Shown here in pieces: positions 25,576 to 35,282 of a stretch of DNA of 64,000 bases. The first letter of the stretch is position 1. Each line of letters opens with the position of its first letter. A model generated the notes under the pieces. It had not been told where the DNA came from, did not search any database, and worked only from the letters and a program-made list of their open reading frames with translations. Both the position numbers and the translations under genes were made by a program. Source of the DNA: Leptotrichia sp. oral taxon 879 str. F0557 (GTDB taxonomy: Bacteria; Fusobacteriota; Fusobacteriia; Fusobacteriales; Leptotrichiaceae); assembly GCF_000469385.1 (NCBI RefSeq), contig NZ_KI271304.1, positions 94,898 through 158,897 on the forward strand. Reading direction: 5' to 3'.

Positions 25576-27222
25576 ATGATTTTGATGATTGACAATTATG
25601 ATTCGTTTGTATTTAATGTTGAGCAATATTTGAAGGAAATGACTGATGATGAAGTTATCACTATTAGAAATGACGCAATAACAATTGATGATATAAAAAA
25701 AATGAATCCTAGTAAAATAATTTTTTCTCCAGGTCCAAAACATCCAAAGGACAGTGGAATTTGCCTAGAAATTTTAAATAATACTGATGAACTTGGAAAT
25801 ATTCCAATTTTAGGAATTTGTCTTGGGCATCAGGCAATTGGAATGAATTTTGGCGGTAAAATAAAAAGGCTTGAAAATCCATTGCATGGTAAAACTTCAG
25901 AAATTACAGTTTTATCCGAGAATTCTGTATTATTTAAAAACTTGCCAAAAAAATTTAAAGTTATGAGATATCATTCACTTTATGTTGACGATATTCCAGA
26001 AGATCTTGAAGTTACAGCAAAGTCTGAGGATAGGGTTGCGATGGCTGTGGAACACAAAAGTAAAAATATTTTTGGAATACAGTTCCATCCAGAATCAATT
26101 TTTACTGAATATGGAAAAAATATGATACGAAACTTCTTGAATATTGAAGTTTCAGAAACTTTGCAAAATAATGAAAATTCTAAAAATAATAACGAGAAAG
26201 GAAACTTTATAGATATGAATAAATATTTAAAAAAATTACAGGAAAATATTGCATTAACAGATACTGATTTTCGTGAAATCTGTAAAATTATTGATAGCAA
26301 AAATTATGACATCGTACAGCTTGGAGCCTTGCTTGTACTAATTTCGGAAAAAAGCCTTTATCCTGAATCGCTTACAGCATTTGTAAAAAATATTCTAGAA
26401 TATAGCACAACTTTTGAAGATGATTCTGATATGATTGATGTTTGCGGAACTGGTGGCGATGGATTCAAGACAATAAATATTTCAACAGCTGTCTCATTTA
26501 TTCTGGGAGCAATGGGAGTAAATGTCGCAAAACATGGAAACCGTGCAATCTCGAGTAAAAGTGGAAGCAGTGATGTACTTGATAAACTAGGAGTACCTCT
26601 TGAAAATTCGCTTGCAAATCAAATTGAAAAACTGCACGTAAAAAATCTTGCTTTCTTTCATGCCCCGTTTTTCCACAAATTAGTTGGAGAAGTACGAGAA
26701 GTTAGAGGCCGTCTTGGAATCAGAACTGTCTTTAACATTTTAGGTCCACTGCTTCACCCAAACACAAAATTAAAATACCAATTGGTTGGACTTTACCACG
26801 AGCCTGTACACAGATTATACGCTGAAACATTACAATTACTGGGAAGAAAACATGCATTAGCTGTTCGTGGAAATGATGGGCTTGATGAAATAACAATTTG
26901 TGATGACACTAAAATTATTGAAGTAAAAGATGAACAAATTCTCGAATATACAATTTCGCCTGAAAGTTTTGGCTTTAAGCGGGCTTTCCATTCTGAAATT
27001 GAAGGCGGAACTCCAGAGGAAAATGCTGAAATTTTGATAAAAATCTTAAAAGGCGCAGAAAAATCAGCAAAATTTGATATTGTCGTATTGAATGCAATGT
27101 TTGCACTTTATACTGCGGATGTGGTAGATCACCCTGCAAAAGCAAAGGATATGGTTTTAGAAGCAATTGAAAGTGGGAAGGTTTATGAGTTTTATAAAGA
27201 TTATGTGAAAATCACAAAATAA
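25576..27222 (+). CDS. trpGD: Fused anthranilate synthase component II and anthranilate phosphoribosyltransferase
   Basis: A 548-residue fusion. Residues 1-190 are a class I glutamine amidotransferase: GICLGHQAIG with Cys82, and FHPESI with His171 and Glu173. It releases ammonia for TrpE. A polar linker (about 193-213, rich in N, E and K) leads to TrpD from Met214. TrpD moves the phosphoribosyl group of PRPP to anthranilate: DVCGTGGDGFKTINIS binds PRPP, HGNRAISSKSGSSDVL and RGRLGIRTVFNILGPL follow. Such TrpG-TrpD fusions are known in enterobacteria. It starts 0 nt after the trpE stop. No terminator follows before the inserted ATPase gene. Confidence 0.94.
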   Translation: MILMIDNYDSFVFNVEQYLKEMTDDEVITIRNDAITIDDIKKMNPSKIIFSPGPKHPKDSGICLEILNNTDELGNIPILGICLGHQAIGMNFGGKIKRLENPLHGKTSEITVLSENSVLFKNLPKKFKVMRYHSLYVDDIPEDLEVTAKSEDRVAMAVEHKSKNIFGIQFHPESIFTEYGKNMIRNFLNIEVSETLQNNENSKNNNEKGNFIDMNKYLKKLQENIALTDTDFREICKIIDSKNYDIVQLGALLVLISEKSLYPESLTAFVKNILEYSTTFEDDSDMIDVCGTGGDGFKTINISTAVSFILGAMGVNVAKHGNRAISSKSGSSDVLDKLGVPLENSLANQIEKLHVKNLAFFHAPFFHKLVGEVREVRGRLGIRTVFNILGPLLHPNTKLKYQLVGLYHEPVHRLYAETLQLLGRKHALAVRGNDGLDEITICDDTKIIEVKDEQILEYTISPESFGFKRAFHSEIEGGTPEENAEILIKILKGAEKSAKFDIVVLNAMFALYTADVVDHPAKAKDMVLEAIESGKVYEFYKDYVKITK

Positions 27223-27346
27223 TTTTTTGGATATAATTGATAAAATTACTAATTTGTATTTTTTTATAGATTATAACTGATAAAAATTTAAAAAATATCT
27301 TTTTTATTAGTTGTAAGTATGATAAAATATTTATAGAGGTGATTTT

Positions 27347-28558
27347 ATGATAGAAAGAAAAATTTATTTTGAAAAAATTAAACCCTTTATAGATAAAGAT
27401 ATTATTAAAGTTTTGACAGGAATAAGGAGAAGCGGTAAATCTGTAATGTTAAAATTGATTATGAAAGAATTGAAAAAAAACGGTGTTAATGAAAATCAAT
27501 TTATTTATATCAATTTTGAAAATTTAAGAAATAAACATCTTTGCTATGCGGATACATTGAATGAATATATATTGGAAAAAGCAGAAAATATTCAAGAGAA
27601 ATTCTATTTATTTTTGGATGAAATTCAGGAAGTAAAAGAATGGGAAAAGTGTATAAATTCATTAAGAACAGAAGATAAGCAATTTGATATTTATATAACA
27701 GGTTCCAACGCTAAACTATTATCGGGAGAACTTGCAACTTACCTTGCAGGAAGATACGTTAAAGTTGAAATTTACCCTTTTTCATTTAAAGAGTTTTGCT
27801 CAATATACCAAAATATAAATAAAAATATTTCAAAAGAAGAAATGTTTGAAAAGTATGTCAAACTAGGTGGGATGCCATTTTTACATAATTTGAATTATGA
27901 AGTGGAATCAAGCATGCAATATTTAAAAGATATATATTCATCAATAATATTAAAAGATATTACTCAAAGAAGCAATATAAGAAATACTGAATTATTAGAG
28001 CGAATTATCAATTACATCGTAATGAACATTGGGAATACATTTTCTGCAAATTCAATTTCAAAATATTTTAAAAGCGAAAATAGAAAAGTTGCAGTAGATA
28101 CTGTGCTAAATTACATAAAAGCCTGTGAAAACGCATTTTTGATTCACAAAGTTCCTCGTTACGAAATACAAGGTAAAGAAGTTCTAAATGTGAGTGAAAA
28201 ATATTATATTGCAGATCATGGAATAAGAGAAGCGATTTTAGAAACAAACGAAAGAGATATAAATCAAATTTTTGAAAATATTGTATATATGGAATTATTA
28301 CGAAAAGGCTATAACATAAAAATCGGAAAATTGAATAATTTAGAAATAGATTTTGTCTGTACAAAAACAAATAATGAGAAAATTTATATTCAGGTAGCAT
28401 ATTTACTTGCCTCCGAAGACACTATAAAAAGGGAATTTTTACCATTTGAAAAAATTAATGATAATTATCCAAAATATGTAATTTCTATGGATAGATTTGA
28501 TATGTCAAGAAATGGGATAAAACATTTGAATATTATTGATTTTTTATTGAAAGACTAA
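27347..28558 (+). CDS. AAA-type ATPase with DUF4143 domain
   Basis: A 403-residue member of the widespread AAA_14/DUF4143 ATPases. Walker A is GIRRSGKS, Walker B FLFLDEIQE, and a sensor follows in IYITGSNAKLL. The family motif YLAGRYVKVEIYPFSFKEF precedes a helical part. The C-terminal DUF4143 half contains EIDFVCTKTNNEKIYIQV, which resembles a PD-(D/E)XK nuclease fold. The cellular role of these proteins is not settled. They are often multi-copy and patchily distributed. It sits between trpD and trpC, with 124 bp before it that may hold a weak promoter. It has no evident link to tryptophan, so insertion into the operon is likely. Confidence 0.88.
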   Translation: MIERKIYFEKIKPFIDKDIIKVLTGIRRSGKSVMLKLIMKELKKNGVNENQFIYINFENLRNKHLCYADTLNEYILEKAENIQEKFYLFLDEIQEVKEWEKCINSLRTEDKQFDIYITGSNAKLLSGELATYLAGRYVKVEIYPFSFKEFCSIYQNINKNISKEEMFEKYVKLGGMPFLHNLNYEVESSMQYLKDIYSSIILKDITQRSNIRNTELLERIINYIVMNIGNTFSANSISKYFKSENRKVAVDTVLNYIKACENAFLIHKVPRYEIQGKEVLNVSEKYYIADHGIREAILETNERDINQIFENIVYMELLRKGYNIKIGKLNNLEIDFVCTKTNNEKIYIQVAYLLASEDTIKREFLPFEKINDNYPKYVISMDRFDMSRNGIKHLNIIDFLLKD

Positions 28559-28610
28559 AAAAAACTGAAAATATTTATAAATTAAAATTTTTAGAAAGAA
28601 TGGTGCAAAT

Positions 28611-28988
28611 ATGTTAAAAACTTTATACAAAGAAAAATGTTTGAGGTATTTTATAATCCCAGAAATAATACTATTGTTTATATTTTTCTTCAAATTTTCA
28701 ATATTAGCAGTATATGTAATACTGCCTCTTTATGTTTTTGAAAGTATATTTGATAATATTTTTTTCAATATCCCATTAATTTGGTTATTATTTAAAATAA
28801 CAACTATGTATTTTTGCTCTATAAAATTTGAAAAAATAAATAAAATTGAAGATGAAGAAAAAAAGAAAAAAGAGAAAATTAGATTAAAGATAATAATTTT
28901 TTTATTAAATATAATAGCACTCATTATTTTTACAATATTTTCTATTGATTTAGTAAACAATATTTTTAATACATTATTAAGTTTTTAA
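28611..28988 (+). CDS. Small multi-helix membrane protein within the trp operon
   Basis: An unrecognised 125-residue protein with about four hydrophobic segments: FIIPEIILLFIFFFKFSILAVY, then LYVFESIFDNIFFN with PLIWLLFKITTMYF, and IIIFLLNIIALIIFTIFS. A charged stretch EKINKIEDEEKKKKEKIR lies on one side between helices. The ribosome site is weak (GAAAGAATGG 10 nt upstream). It lies 52 bp after the DUF4143 ATPase and 16 bp before trpC. Codon use is very A/T-rich, like the ATPase. It is possibly a passenger of the same insertion. Confidence 0.65.
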   Translation: MLKTLYKEKCLRYFIIPEIILLFIFFFKFSILAVYVILPLYVFESIFDNIFFNIPLIWLLFKITTMYFCSIKFEKINKIEDEEKKKKEKIRLKIIIFLLNIIALIIFTIFSIDLVNNIFNTLLSF

Positions 28989-29004
28989 ATGTGAAAGGAG
29001 AAAT

Positions 29005-29730
29005 ATGGATATTTTAGAAAAAATAAAAATTAAAAGAGATATACAGCTTGAAGATGAATTAAAGTCTTTTAAACAGCCACCTTTAAAAAAGGCACTTAAT
29101 CAAAAGGGAATTCAGATTATTGGGGAAATTAAAAGGGCTTCTCCATCAAAGGGAAAAATTGCAAAAGATGATTTTGATTTATTAAAACAGGCACAAAGTT
29201 ATGTAGATAAAGGAGTTTCAGCTTTTTCGATATTGACAGAAAAGGAATATTTTAAAGGGGAGAATGATTTTATAAAAGTTGTAAGGGAAAAATTTCCAGA
29301 AATGCCGATTTTAAGGAAAGATTTTATTTATACTCCGTTTCAAGTGGCTCATGCTAAATTTTTAGGAGCTTCAGCGATTTTGCTGATTGTGAGAATGCTG
29401 GATGATAAGACACTTTTGGAACTTCATAAGCTGGCACAGAATTTGGAAATGGATGTTCTGGTGGAAACTCATGATGAAGAGGAAATAAGAAGGGCTTTGA
29501 AGATTCCGAATTTGGAGATTTTGGGGATAAATAACCGAAATTTGAATACTTTTGAAGTTGATATTAAAACTACAGAAAAACTGATAAATGAAATTCCAAG
29601 CGATGTTTTAAACAATTTGACTATTGTAAGTGAAAGTGGATTTTTGTCAAAAGAGGATGTGGAGTATGCAGAAAATTTGAATGTGGATGGACTGCTAATC
29701 GGAGAGGCACTTATGAAAGGGCTTCTTTAG
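29005..29730 (+). CDS. trpC: Indole-3-glycerol phosphate synthase
   Basis: A 241-residue TIM-barrel enzyme converting the ring-opened ribulotide of anthranilate to indole-3-glycerol phosphate. The catalytic signature IIGEIKRASPSKGKI gives the first lysine and glutamate; LRKDFIYTPFQ, VETHDEEE, GINNRNLNTFEVD and SESGF are all in order. It is somewhat shorter than usual at the N terminus, where the first helices are trimmed. AAAGGAG precedes the ATG. It is separated from trpD by two unrelated genes, then followed by trpF after 116 bp. Confidence 0.93.
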   Translation: MDILEKIKIKRDIQLEDELKSFKQPPLKKALNQKGIQIIGEIKRASPSKGKIAKDDFDLLKQAQSYVDKGVSAFSILTEKEYFKGENDFIKVVREKFPEMPILRKDFIYTPFQVAHAKFLGASAILLIVRMLDDKTLLELHKLAQNLEMDVLVETHDEEEIRRALKIPNLEILGINNRNLNTFEVDIKTTEKLINEIPSDVLNNLTIVSESGFLSKEDVEYAENLNVDGLLIGEALMKGLL

Positions 29731-29846
29731 AATTTGATAAAATAAATATTCTGAAACAAGGAGCCAAAAATCCTTGGGGAAATAAAAAACTTAGGTTGTT
29801 AAACTGGTCTTAGAAAAATAACTTTAAATTTATGGAAGGAAAAAAA

Positions 29847-30560
29847 TTGGAGAAAAAAGAAAATAATGTGGCAACTGATAATTTCATAGAAAATACTACT
29901 AAATTAAAGGTTTGTGGAATTAGGAGCATTACTGAAATTAATGAATTGAAAACTTTGTATATTGACTATTTTGGATGTATTTTTGCAGAAAGTCAAAGAC
30001 AGGTGGATAGCGAACTTGCTGCTAAAATTACACGGATTGCACACAGGCATGGGAAAAAAACTGTAGGAGTGTTTGTAAATGCGATGATTGAGAATGTTGT
30101 AAAAATTGTGAAAGAAACAGATATTGATATTGTGCAGCTGCATGGAGATGAGTCAGTGGAATATTGCATGGAACTTACTCAAAAATTAGAAAAATTGTAC
30201 GAAAAAAATTGTTTTAGAAAACGTAAAAACTTCCCTGCTAAAACGAAGCTTTGGAAAGTTTTTGGCGTGACTGATGAACTTCCGAATATTGCTGACTACA
30301 AGCCATATATTGAATACCCTCTATTTGACGCAAAAGGAATAAATCGTGGGGGAAACGGAATTGTCTTTGATTGGGATATTTTGAAAAAATTGGAAAAATA
30401 TTCATTTGTGCTGGCTGGAGGGCTTTCGGCTGAAAATATTTGTGAGGCGCTTGAATGTAAGCCTGCGATTTTGGATGTGAACAGTAAGGTTGAGGTCAAT
30501 AATAAAAAAAATAAAAAATTAGTTGAGGAAGTTGTAAATTTAGTAAAAAAGGGAAAATAA
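29847..30560 (+). CDS. trpF: Phosphoribosylanthranilate isomerase
   Basis: A TIM-barrel isomerase (about 238 residues) acting between TrpD and TrpC. The core starts LKVCGIRSITEI, with the catalytic cysteine; the general-acid region is FDWDILKKL and the phosphate loop is LAGGLSAENI. An ATG at 29832 is in frame but has no ribosome site upstream and instead forms part of a GGAAGGA sequence. That site fits a TTG at 29847 with about 7-nt spacing, which I choose. Either way a charged 15-20 residue extension precedes the barrel. A hairpin without T-run (AAGGAGCCAAAAATCCTT, about 29758-29776) lies upstream. Confidence 0.9.
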   Translation: MEKKENNVATDNFIENTTKLKVCGIRSITEINELKTLYIDYFGCIFAESQRQVDSELAAKITRIAHRHGKKTVGVFVNAMIENVVKIVKETDIDIVQLHGDESVEYCMELTQKLEKLYEKNCFRKRKNFPAKTKLWKVFGVTDELPNIADYKPYIEYPLFDAKGINRGGNGIVFDWDILKKLEKYSFVLAGGLSAENICEALECKPAILDVNSKVEVNNKKNKKLVEEVVNLVKKGK

Positions 30561-30594
30561 TAATTTAAAAAAATAAATGTGAAAGGAAAGAAAT

Positions 30595-31842
30595 ATGGGA
30601 AATAAACATTTTAATGAAAAGGCATATTTTGGGCAATTTGGTGGACAATTTGTACCTGAAACTGCGATGTTTGCTCTATCGGAACTGGAAACCGAATATG
30701 AAAAGCTAAAGAATGACAAGGAATTTTTTGAAGAATTTGATAATTTGCTAAAAAATTATGTTGGACGTGAAACTCCGCTCTATTATGCCAAAAATTTGAG
30801 TGAACATTATAACCACGATATTTACTTGAAAAGAGAAGACTTGAACCATACTGGTGCTCATAAAATTAATAATGCGCTTGGGCAAGTTTTACTTGCTAAA
30901 AAAATGGGAAAGAAAAAAGTTATTGCTGAAACTGGGGCTGGACAGCACGGAGTTGCTACTGCTACTGCGGCCGCTCTATTAGGTTTGGAGTGTGACGTTT
31001 ACATGGGAGCTGTTGATATTGAACGGCAAAAATTAAATGTTTTTAGAATGGAGCTTTTGGGAGCAAGAGTTATTTCGATTGAAGACGGGCTTAAAACTTT
31101 GAAGGAAGCGACAACTGCGGCTATTCAGTCTTGGGTTGCAGAGATAGAAACTGTGTTTTATGTAATCGGATCTGTTGTAGGGCCTCATCCATATCCGACT
31201 ATCGTGCGTGATTTTCAGTCAATTATCGGTTACGAAGCAAAAGCACAGCTGGAGGAACTTGGAAAGCATGCTGATCATGTTATTGCCTGTGTTGGTGGTG
31301 GAAGTAATGCTATTGGTATTTTTAGTGCATTTTTAGAAGATAGTTCAACAAAACTTTATGGAGTCGAAGCTGGAGGATACGGAATTGACACAGATATGCA
31401 CGCTGCTACATTGACACTTGGAAAACCTGGAATTATTCATGGAATGAAAACTTATGTTCTTCAAAACAAATATGGACAAATAAGTTCAGTTCACTCAATT
31501 TCCGCTGGGCTTGACTATCCAGGAGTAGGTCCCGAACATTCACATCTATTTGATACAAAAAGAGCAACTTACGCACCAATTACCGATGATGAGGCAATGA
31601 AAGCTCTAATGCTTGTTACAAGAAAAGAAGGGATTATTCCAGCAATTGAGAGTTCCCATGCGTTAGCCTATCTTGAAAAATTATGTCCTGCACTTTCTAA
31701 AGACAAGAGAGAAACTATCATTGTAAATGTGTCTGGACGTGGAGATAAAGATATGCACACTGTTTTTTCTGTATTAAAAGACAAGGAAACTGGCGGAAAA
31801 AATGGAATTTATGAGTTAAATGGAGGTTTAGAAAATGAGTGA
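30595..31842 (+). CDS. trpB: Tryptophan synthase beta chain
   Basis: A 415-residue PLP enzyme that condenses indole with serine. The PLP lysine is K90 in [14 protein letters not shown]. The catalytic EAxxGQ-type loop is [19 protein letters not shown], and the phosphate-binding loop is [11 protein letters not shown]. It is the canonical TrpB1 type that forms an alpha2-beta2 complex with TrpA. GAAAGGAAAG precedes the ATG. Its last codons hold the ribosome site and start codon of trpA (8-nt overlap), consistent with translational coupling. Confidence 0.96.
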   Translation: MGNKHFNEKAYFGQFGGQFVPETAMFALSELETEYEKLKNDKEFFEEFDNLLKNYVGRETPLYYAKNLSEHYNHDIYLKREDLNHTGAHKINNALGQVLLAKKMGKKKVIAETGAGQHGVATATAAALLGLECDVYMGAVDIERQKLNVFRMELLGARVISIEDGLKTLKEATTAAIQSWVAEIETVFYVIGSVVGPHPYPTIVRDFQSIIGYEAKAQLEELGKHADHVIACVGGGSNAIGIFSAFLEDSSTKLYGVEAGGYGIDTDMHAATLTLGKPGIIHGMKTYVLQNKYGQISSVHSISAGLDYPGVGPEHSHLFDTKRATYAPITDDEAMKALMLVTRKEGIIPAIESSHALAYLEKLCPALSKDKRETIIVNVSGRGDKDMHTVFSVLKDKETGGKNGIYELNGGLENE

Positions 31843-32608
31843 AAAAAAATTAGATAAGAAAATTATTGATATTTTTAGAGAAAAAGAAAAAGTAAACATT
31901 GGTTATATTGTCGCAGGCTATCCAAGTGTTGATTTTACAAAACAATTTTTACAAAATTTGGATAATACAGCTCTTGATATGCTTGAAATCGGAATTCCCT
32001 ACTCCGACCCTCTAGCCGATGGAAAATTAATTTCACACGCTTCATTTCTTGCTTCTGAAGCTGGAGTTACTACCGATACAGTCTTTGACTTGTTAACAGA
32101 AGTAAAAAATGATATTTCAAAACCTCTAATTTTTCTAGTTTATTACAATTTAGTCTTTGCTTACGGAATTGATGAATTTATCAAAAAATGCTGTGAAGCT
32201 AATGTTAAAGGTATGATAATTCCAGACTTGCCTTATGAGGAAGCCTTTGAAATGTCGGAAAAGCTACAAGAAAACAATATCGCTCTTATCCCTCTTGTAA
32301 GCGTTACTTCTGGAAGCAGAATGAAAAAAATTATTTCTCAAGGCGACGGCTTTATTTACGCAATCGGTTCTCTTGGAGTTACAGGTTCAAAACAAGTTGA
32401 TTTACCACGTTTGGAGTCTTTTATTAATGAAATTAGAGAAGTTTCAGACTTGCCAGTTTCATTAGGATTTGGAATAAAAAATAATGATAATGTGAATACG
32501 ATGAGAAAATATGCAGATGGGGTGATTGTTGGAACAAGTATCGTTGAGTTTACCCAGAAAAATGATGTGGATTATGTGATTCAAAAAATTAATGAACTGT
32601 TTAAATAG
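31835..32608 (+). CDS. trpA: Tryptophan synthase alpha chain
   Basis: A 257-residue TIM barrel that cleaves indole-3-glycerol phosphate to indole, channelled to TrpB. Catalytic residues E51 and D62 are in [29 protein letters not shown] and the phosphate-site SLGFGIKN and GVIVGTSIV are present. It overlaps trpB by 8 nt and is the last gene of the operon, followed by two terminators. Confidence 0.95.
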   Translation: MSEKKLDKKIIDIFREKEKVNIGYIVAGYPSVDFTKQFLQNLDNTALDMLEIGIPYSDPLADGKLISHASFLASEAGVTTDTVFDLLTEVKNDISKPLIFLVYYNLVFAYGIDEFIKKCCEANVKGMIIPDLPYEEAFEMSEKLQENNIALIPLVSVTSGSRMKKIISQGDGFIYAIGSLGVTGSKQVDLPRLESFINEIREVSDLPVSLGFGIKNNDNVNTMRKYADGVIVGTSIVEFTQKNDVDYVIQKINELFK

Positions 32609-32618
32609 GTATTGGTGA

Positions 32619-32646
32619 AGATGGTCAGAAATGACTGTCTTTTTTG
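32619..32646 (+). terminator. Terminator of the trp operon
   Basis: AGATGGTCA and TGACTGTCT form a 9-bp stem (two G-T pairs) closed by a GAAA tetraloop, followed by six T. It starts 10 nt after the trpA stop. Confidence 0.85.
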
Positions 32647-32667
32647 TAATATTGACTAAATTAAAAA

Positions 32668-32712
32668 AATACCCCTAAATAATATCAAATATCTAGGGGT
32701 AATTTTTTTTTA
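32668..32712. terminator. Bidirectional terminator between trpA and nspC
   Basis: TACCCCTA (32670-32677) and TAGGGGTA (32694-32701) form a perfect 8-bp stem with T-runs on either strand (nine T after it on plus, seven on minus). It backs up the trp terminator and ends nspC transcription from the other side. Confidence 0.8.
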
Positions 32713-32713
32713 A

Positions 32714-33901
32714 TTATGACAATCTATTCCTAAAGTCCTCATATTCAAATTTTCTAATAACCTCAACTCCACCTTTTTCTGTATAAACTGCAATCACAGG
32801 CAAATTTATCCCATTGAAAGTATTCGTCTTCACCATGCTATAATGTGCCATATCAGTAAAAATCAGCTTATCTCCTACTTTTACAGGATCATCAAAAGAG
32901 TAATCTCCAATTACATCTCCAGCAAGGCAAGTAGGCCCTCCCAATCTATAAGTGTATTTCTTCTCATTTGGCATTCCTGAGCCGAAAATAAATGGACGGT
33001 ATGGCATTTCGATTACATCAGGCATGTGACACGAAGCTGAAGTATCCATTAACAATATATCCATTTCATTTTTTGTAATATCTAAAACTTCCGAAACTAA
33101 AAATCCTGTATTCAAGGCAACCGCTTCTCCTGGTTCTAAATACACTTCCACATCATATTTTTCTTTTATATAATTTATGCATTTTACAAGTTTTTCAATA
33201 TCATAATCTTCTCTTGTAATATGATGTCCCCCACCAAAATTAAGCCATTTCATATTATGTAAATACTTTCCAAATTTTTCTTCAAAAATTTTTAATACAT
33301 TTTCAAGGGCATCCGAATTTTGTTCACAAAGTGCATGAAAATGAAATCCATCCAATCCTTCAAGTTCATCTTCCTTAAAATTTTCAAGTGTTACTCCAAA
33401 TCTTGAAAATCTTCCCGCTGGATTGTAAATCTCAGTTTCAACTTCTGAAAATTCTGGATTTAATCGAAGTCCACAGCTAATTTTCTTACCATTTTTTTCT
33501 TCAAATTCCTTTACTCTATTCTTAAATTTTTTCCATTGATTAAAAGAGTTAAAAACAATATGATTTGTTATTTCCATTATTTCATCAAACTCATCTTCCC
33601 TGTAAGACGGATTAAAAATATGTGTTTCCAATTTTTTGTTAGGATTTTTTAACTCCATTTCCTCATACCCAAGTCTTGCTTCAAATAGTGAGCTTGCAGT
33701 AGTTCCATTTAAGTATTCACTAATTAACGGATAGAAATAAAACATCGAAAATCCTTTTTGTGCAAGCAATATTTTACATCCTGTTCTATCAATTACACTT
33801 TTTAATGTTTCAAGATTTCTTTTTAGCAGCCTTTCATCAACTATAAAGGCTGGTGTTGGCAAATTTGTTATATCCATATCAAGATACTTATTTTTTGACA
33901 T
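32714..33901 (-). CDS. nspC: Carboxynorspermidine/carboxyspermidine decarboxylase
   Basis: A 395-residue PLP enzyme of the alanine-racemase-fold decarboxylases. It makes spermidine or norspermidine from the carboxylated precursor. The PLP lysine is K49 in LLAQKGFSMF. GLRLNPEFSEVE, FHFHALCEQNSDALEN, WLNFGGGHHIT and YLEPGEAVALNTG are family motifs. The partner dehydrogenase lies 25 kb away at 58910, so the alternative polyamine route is complete in this window. AAAGGAGATG precedes the ATG. It is a single gene, with terminators at both ends. Confidence 0.93.
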   Translation of the reverse strand: MSKNKYLDMDITNLPTPAFIVDERLLKRNLETLKSVIDRTGCKILLAQKGFSMFYFYPLISEYLNGTTASSLFEARLGYEEMELKNPNKKLETHIFNPSYREDEFDEIMEITNHIVFNSFNQWKKFKNRVKEFEEKNGKKISCGLRLNPEFSEVETEIYNPAGRFSRFGVTLENFKEDELEGLDGFHFHALCEQNSDALENVLKIFEEKFGKYLHNMKWLNFGGGHHITREDYDIEKLVKCINYIKEKYDVEVYLEPGEAVALNTGFLVSEVLDITKNEMDILLMDTSASCHMPDVIEMPYRPFIFGSGMPNEKKYTYRLGGPTCLAGDVIGDYSFDDPVKVGDKLIFTDMAHYSMVKTNTFNGINLPVIAVYTEKGGVEVIRKFEYEDFRNRLS

Positions 33902-34003
33902 TTTTTATCATCTCCTTTTATACTTTACATCTCTTATCAATATTATAATTCAAATGTATCTAAAATTTATTCCTTATTATATCACACTTTTCTCAAAATC
34001 TAT

Positions 34004-34049
34004 AAAAAAAGATTATCCTAAATTTAATTTTTTAAGATAATCAATTTTT
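34004..34049 (-). terminator. Terminator of the tripartite efflux operon
   Basis: GATTATC (34011-34017) and GATAATC (34036-34042) form a 7-bp stem with T-runs on both strands (seven T on each side). It follows the macB-like permease stop. Confidence 0.75.
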
Positions 34050-34065
34050 TTATTTAAACATAATT

Positions 34066-35277
34066 CTAATCTGTTCTCAGTGCTTCCATTGGCTCCAATG
34101 CGGCAGCTTTTTTCGCTGGATAAACTCCAAAAACTAATCCTATCATTGTCGAAACAAATATACACACAAACACTATAACTGGACTTAATATTGGCGATGT
34201 CTGTATAAACATGCCAACTAAAAGTGCTAATGAATATCCAATTACAACTCCAATTATACCACCAAAAAATGTCAAAATCACAGCTTCTATCAAAAATTGT
34301 ATAAGAATGTGTGTTGTTTTGGCTCCAATAGCCTTTCTTAGCCCAACTTCCCTTATTCTCTCGGTAACACTTACAAGCATTATATTCATAACTCCGATTC
34401 CACCTACAAATAACGAAATTGCAGCAACTCCACTTATGAAAAGTGAAAGCATGTTAAGAATGTTATTAAATTCATCCAAGCCTTGACTTGTTGAATTTAC
34501 ATTATAAACATTAGGCTCACTTCCTCTTGTCTTCATTTTTTCTTTTACAATTTCCATTATTCTAGCCATTTCATTGGCATCAGTAGTTTTTACCTGCAAA
34601 GCTGTATATTTATTCTGCTCATTTCCTTCTAAATGATTTAAGTAATTATTTGGCAGAAGTCCCATTGCAGGCATCTGATCTCCACCTCCTAGACTTGCAT
34701 ACGGATTTTTAAACACTCCAACGATTGTCACTATCTGACTATTTTTTCTAAAATTTAAAGTCAATTTCTTTCCTATAGGATTTTCGCCAGGAAATAACTG
34801 ATCTGAGGTTGTATTGTCAATTATTACGTATTTTCCATCTTTTCTATATTCATTTGGCAAAAATTTTCGTCCTTTTATTATTGTGTAATTTGAAATCTTA
34901 AAATAATCTTCTGTTACTCCAGTTCCAGTAAACATCTTATCTGATCCATCATTTGAAGATAATCTTGCAAAAGTGCTGGAAGTAGGAGTAACTGCTTCGA
35001 CACCTTCTATACTCTTTAATTCCTTAATATCTTTTTGGGTAAGTAAATCCTGTGATTTATAAGTCTGTCCTGGAGAAGTGTCAATTGATATTTCAAAGTT
35101 TGATACTCCTAGCTTATTCAAATCTCCAGTAATATTTTCCTTAACTCCTGCTCCTAATGAAGACATCATTATCACTGAAGATATACCGATTATTATTCCA
35201 AGCATTGTCAAGAAGGAACGTACCTTATAGCTAAATAAATTTGATACTGATAATTTTAGCAATTCCATAAAATCCAT
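34066..35277 (-). CDS. MacB-type ABC transporter permease
   Basis: A 403-residue inner-membrane protein with the MacB/FtsX plan: one N-terminal helix (KVRSFLTMLGIIIGISSVIMMSS), a large periplasmic domain (about 45-275), then three C-terminal helices (about 280-395). The motif VTERIREVGLRKAIGAKTTHILIQFLIEAVILT is typical. It forms the membrane part of a mechanotransmission ABC exporter that drives the MacA-TolC duct. The ATPase is a separate gene 5 bp upstream, unlike E. coli MacB where the two are fused. AGGAG is 11 nt before the ATG. Confidence 0.92.
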   Translation of the reverse strand: MDFMELLKLSVSNLFSYKVRSFLTMLGIIIGISSVIMMSSLGAGVKENITGDLNKLGVSNFEISIDTSPGQTYKSQDLLTQKDIKELKSIEGVEAVTPTSSTFARLSSNDGSDKMFTGTGVTEDYFKISNYTIIKGRKFLPNEYRKDGKYVIIDNTTSDQLFPGENPIGKKLTLNFRKNSQIVTIVGVFKNPYASLGGGDQMPAMGLLPNNYLNHLEGNEQNKYTALQVKTTDANEMARIMEIVKEKMKTRGSEPNVYNVNSTSQGLDEFNNILNMLSLFISGVAAISLFVGGIGVMNIMLVSVTERIREVGLRKAIGAKTTHILIQFLIEAVILTFFGGIIGVVIGYSLALLVGMFIQTSPILSPVIVFVCIFVSTMIGLVFGVYPAKKAAALEPMEALRTD

Positions 35278-35282
35278 TTACA

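Noticed and set aside
29758..29776. Hairpin AAGGAGCCAAAAATCCTT upstream of trpF as a terminator
   Set aside because: No T-run follows, and trpF-B-A must be transcribed through it.
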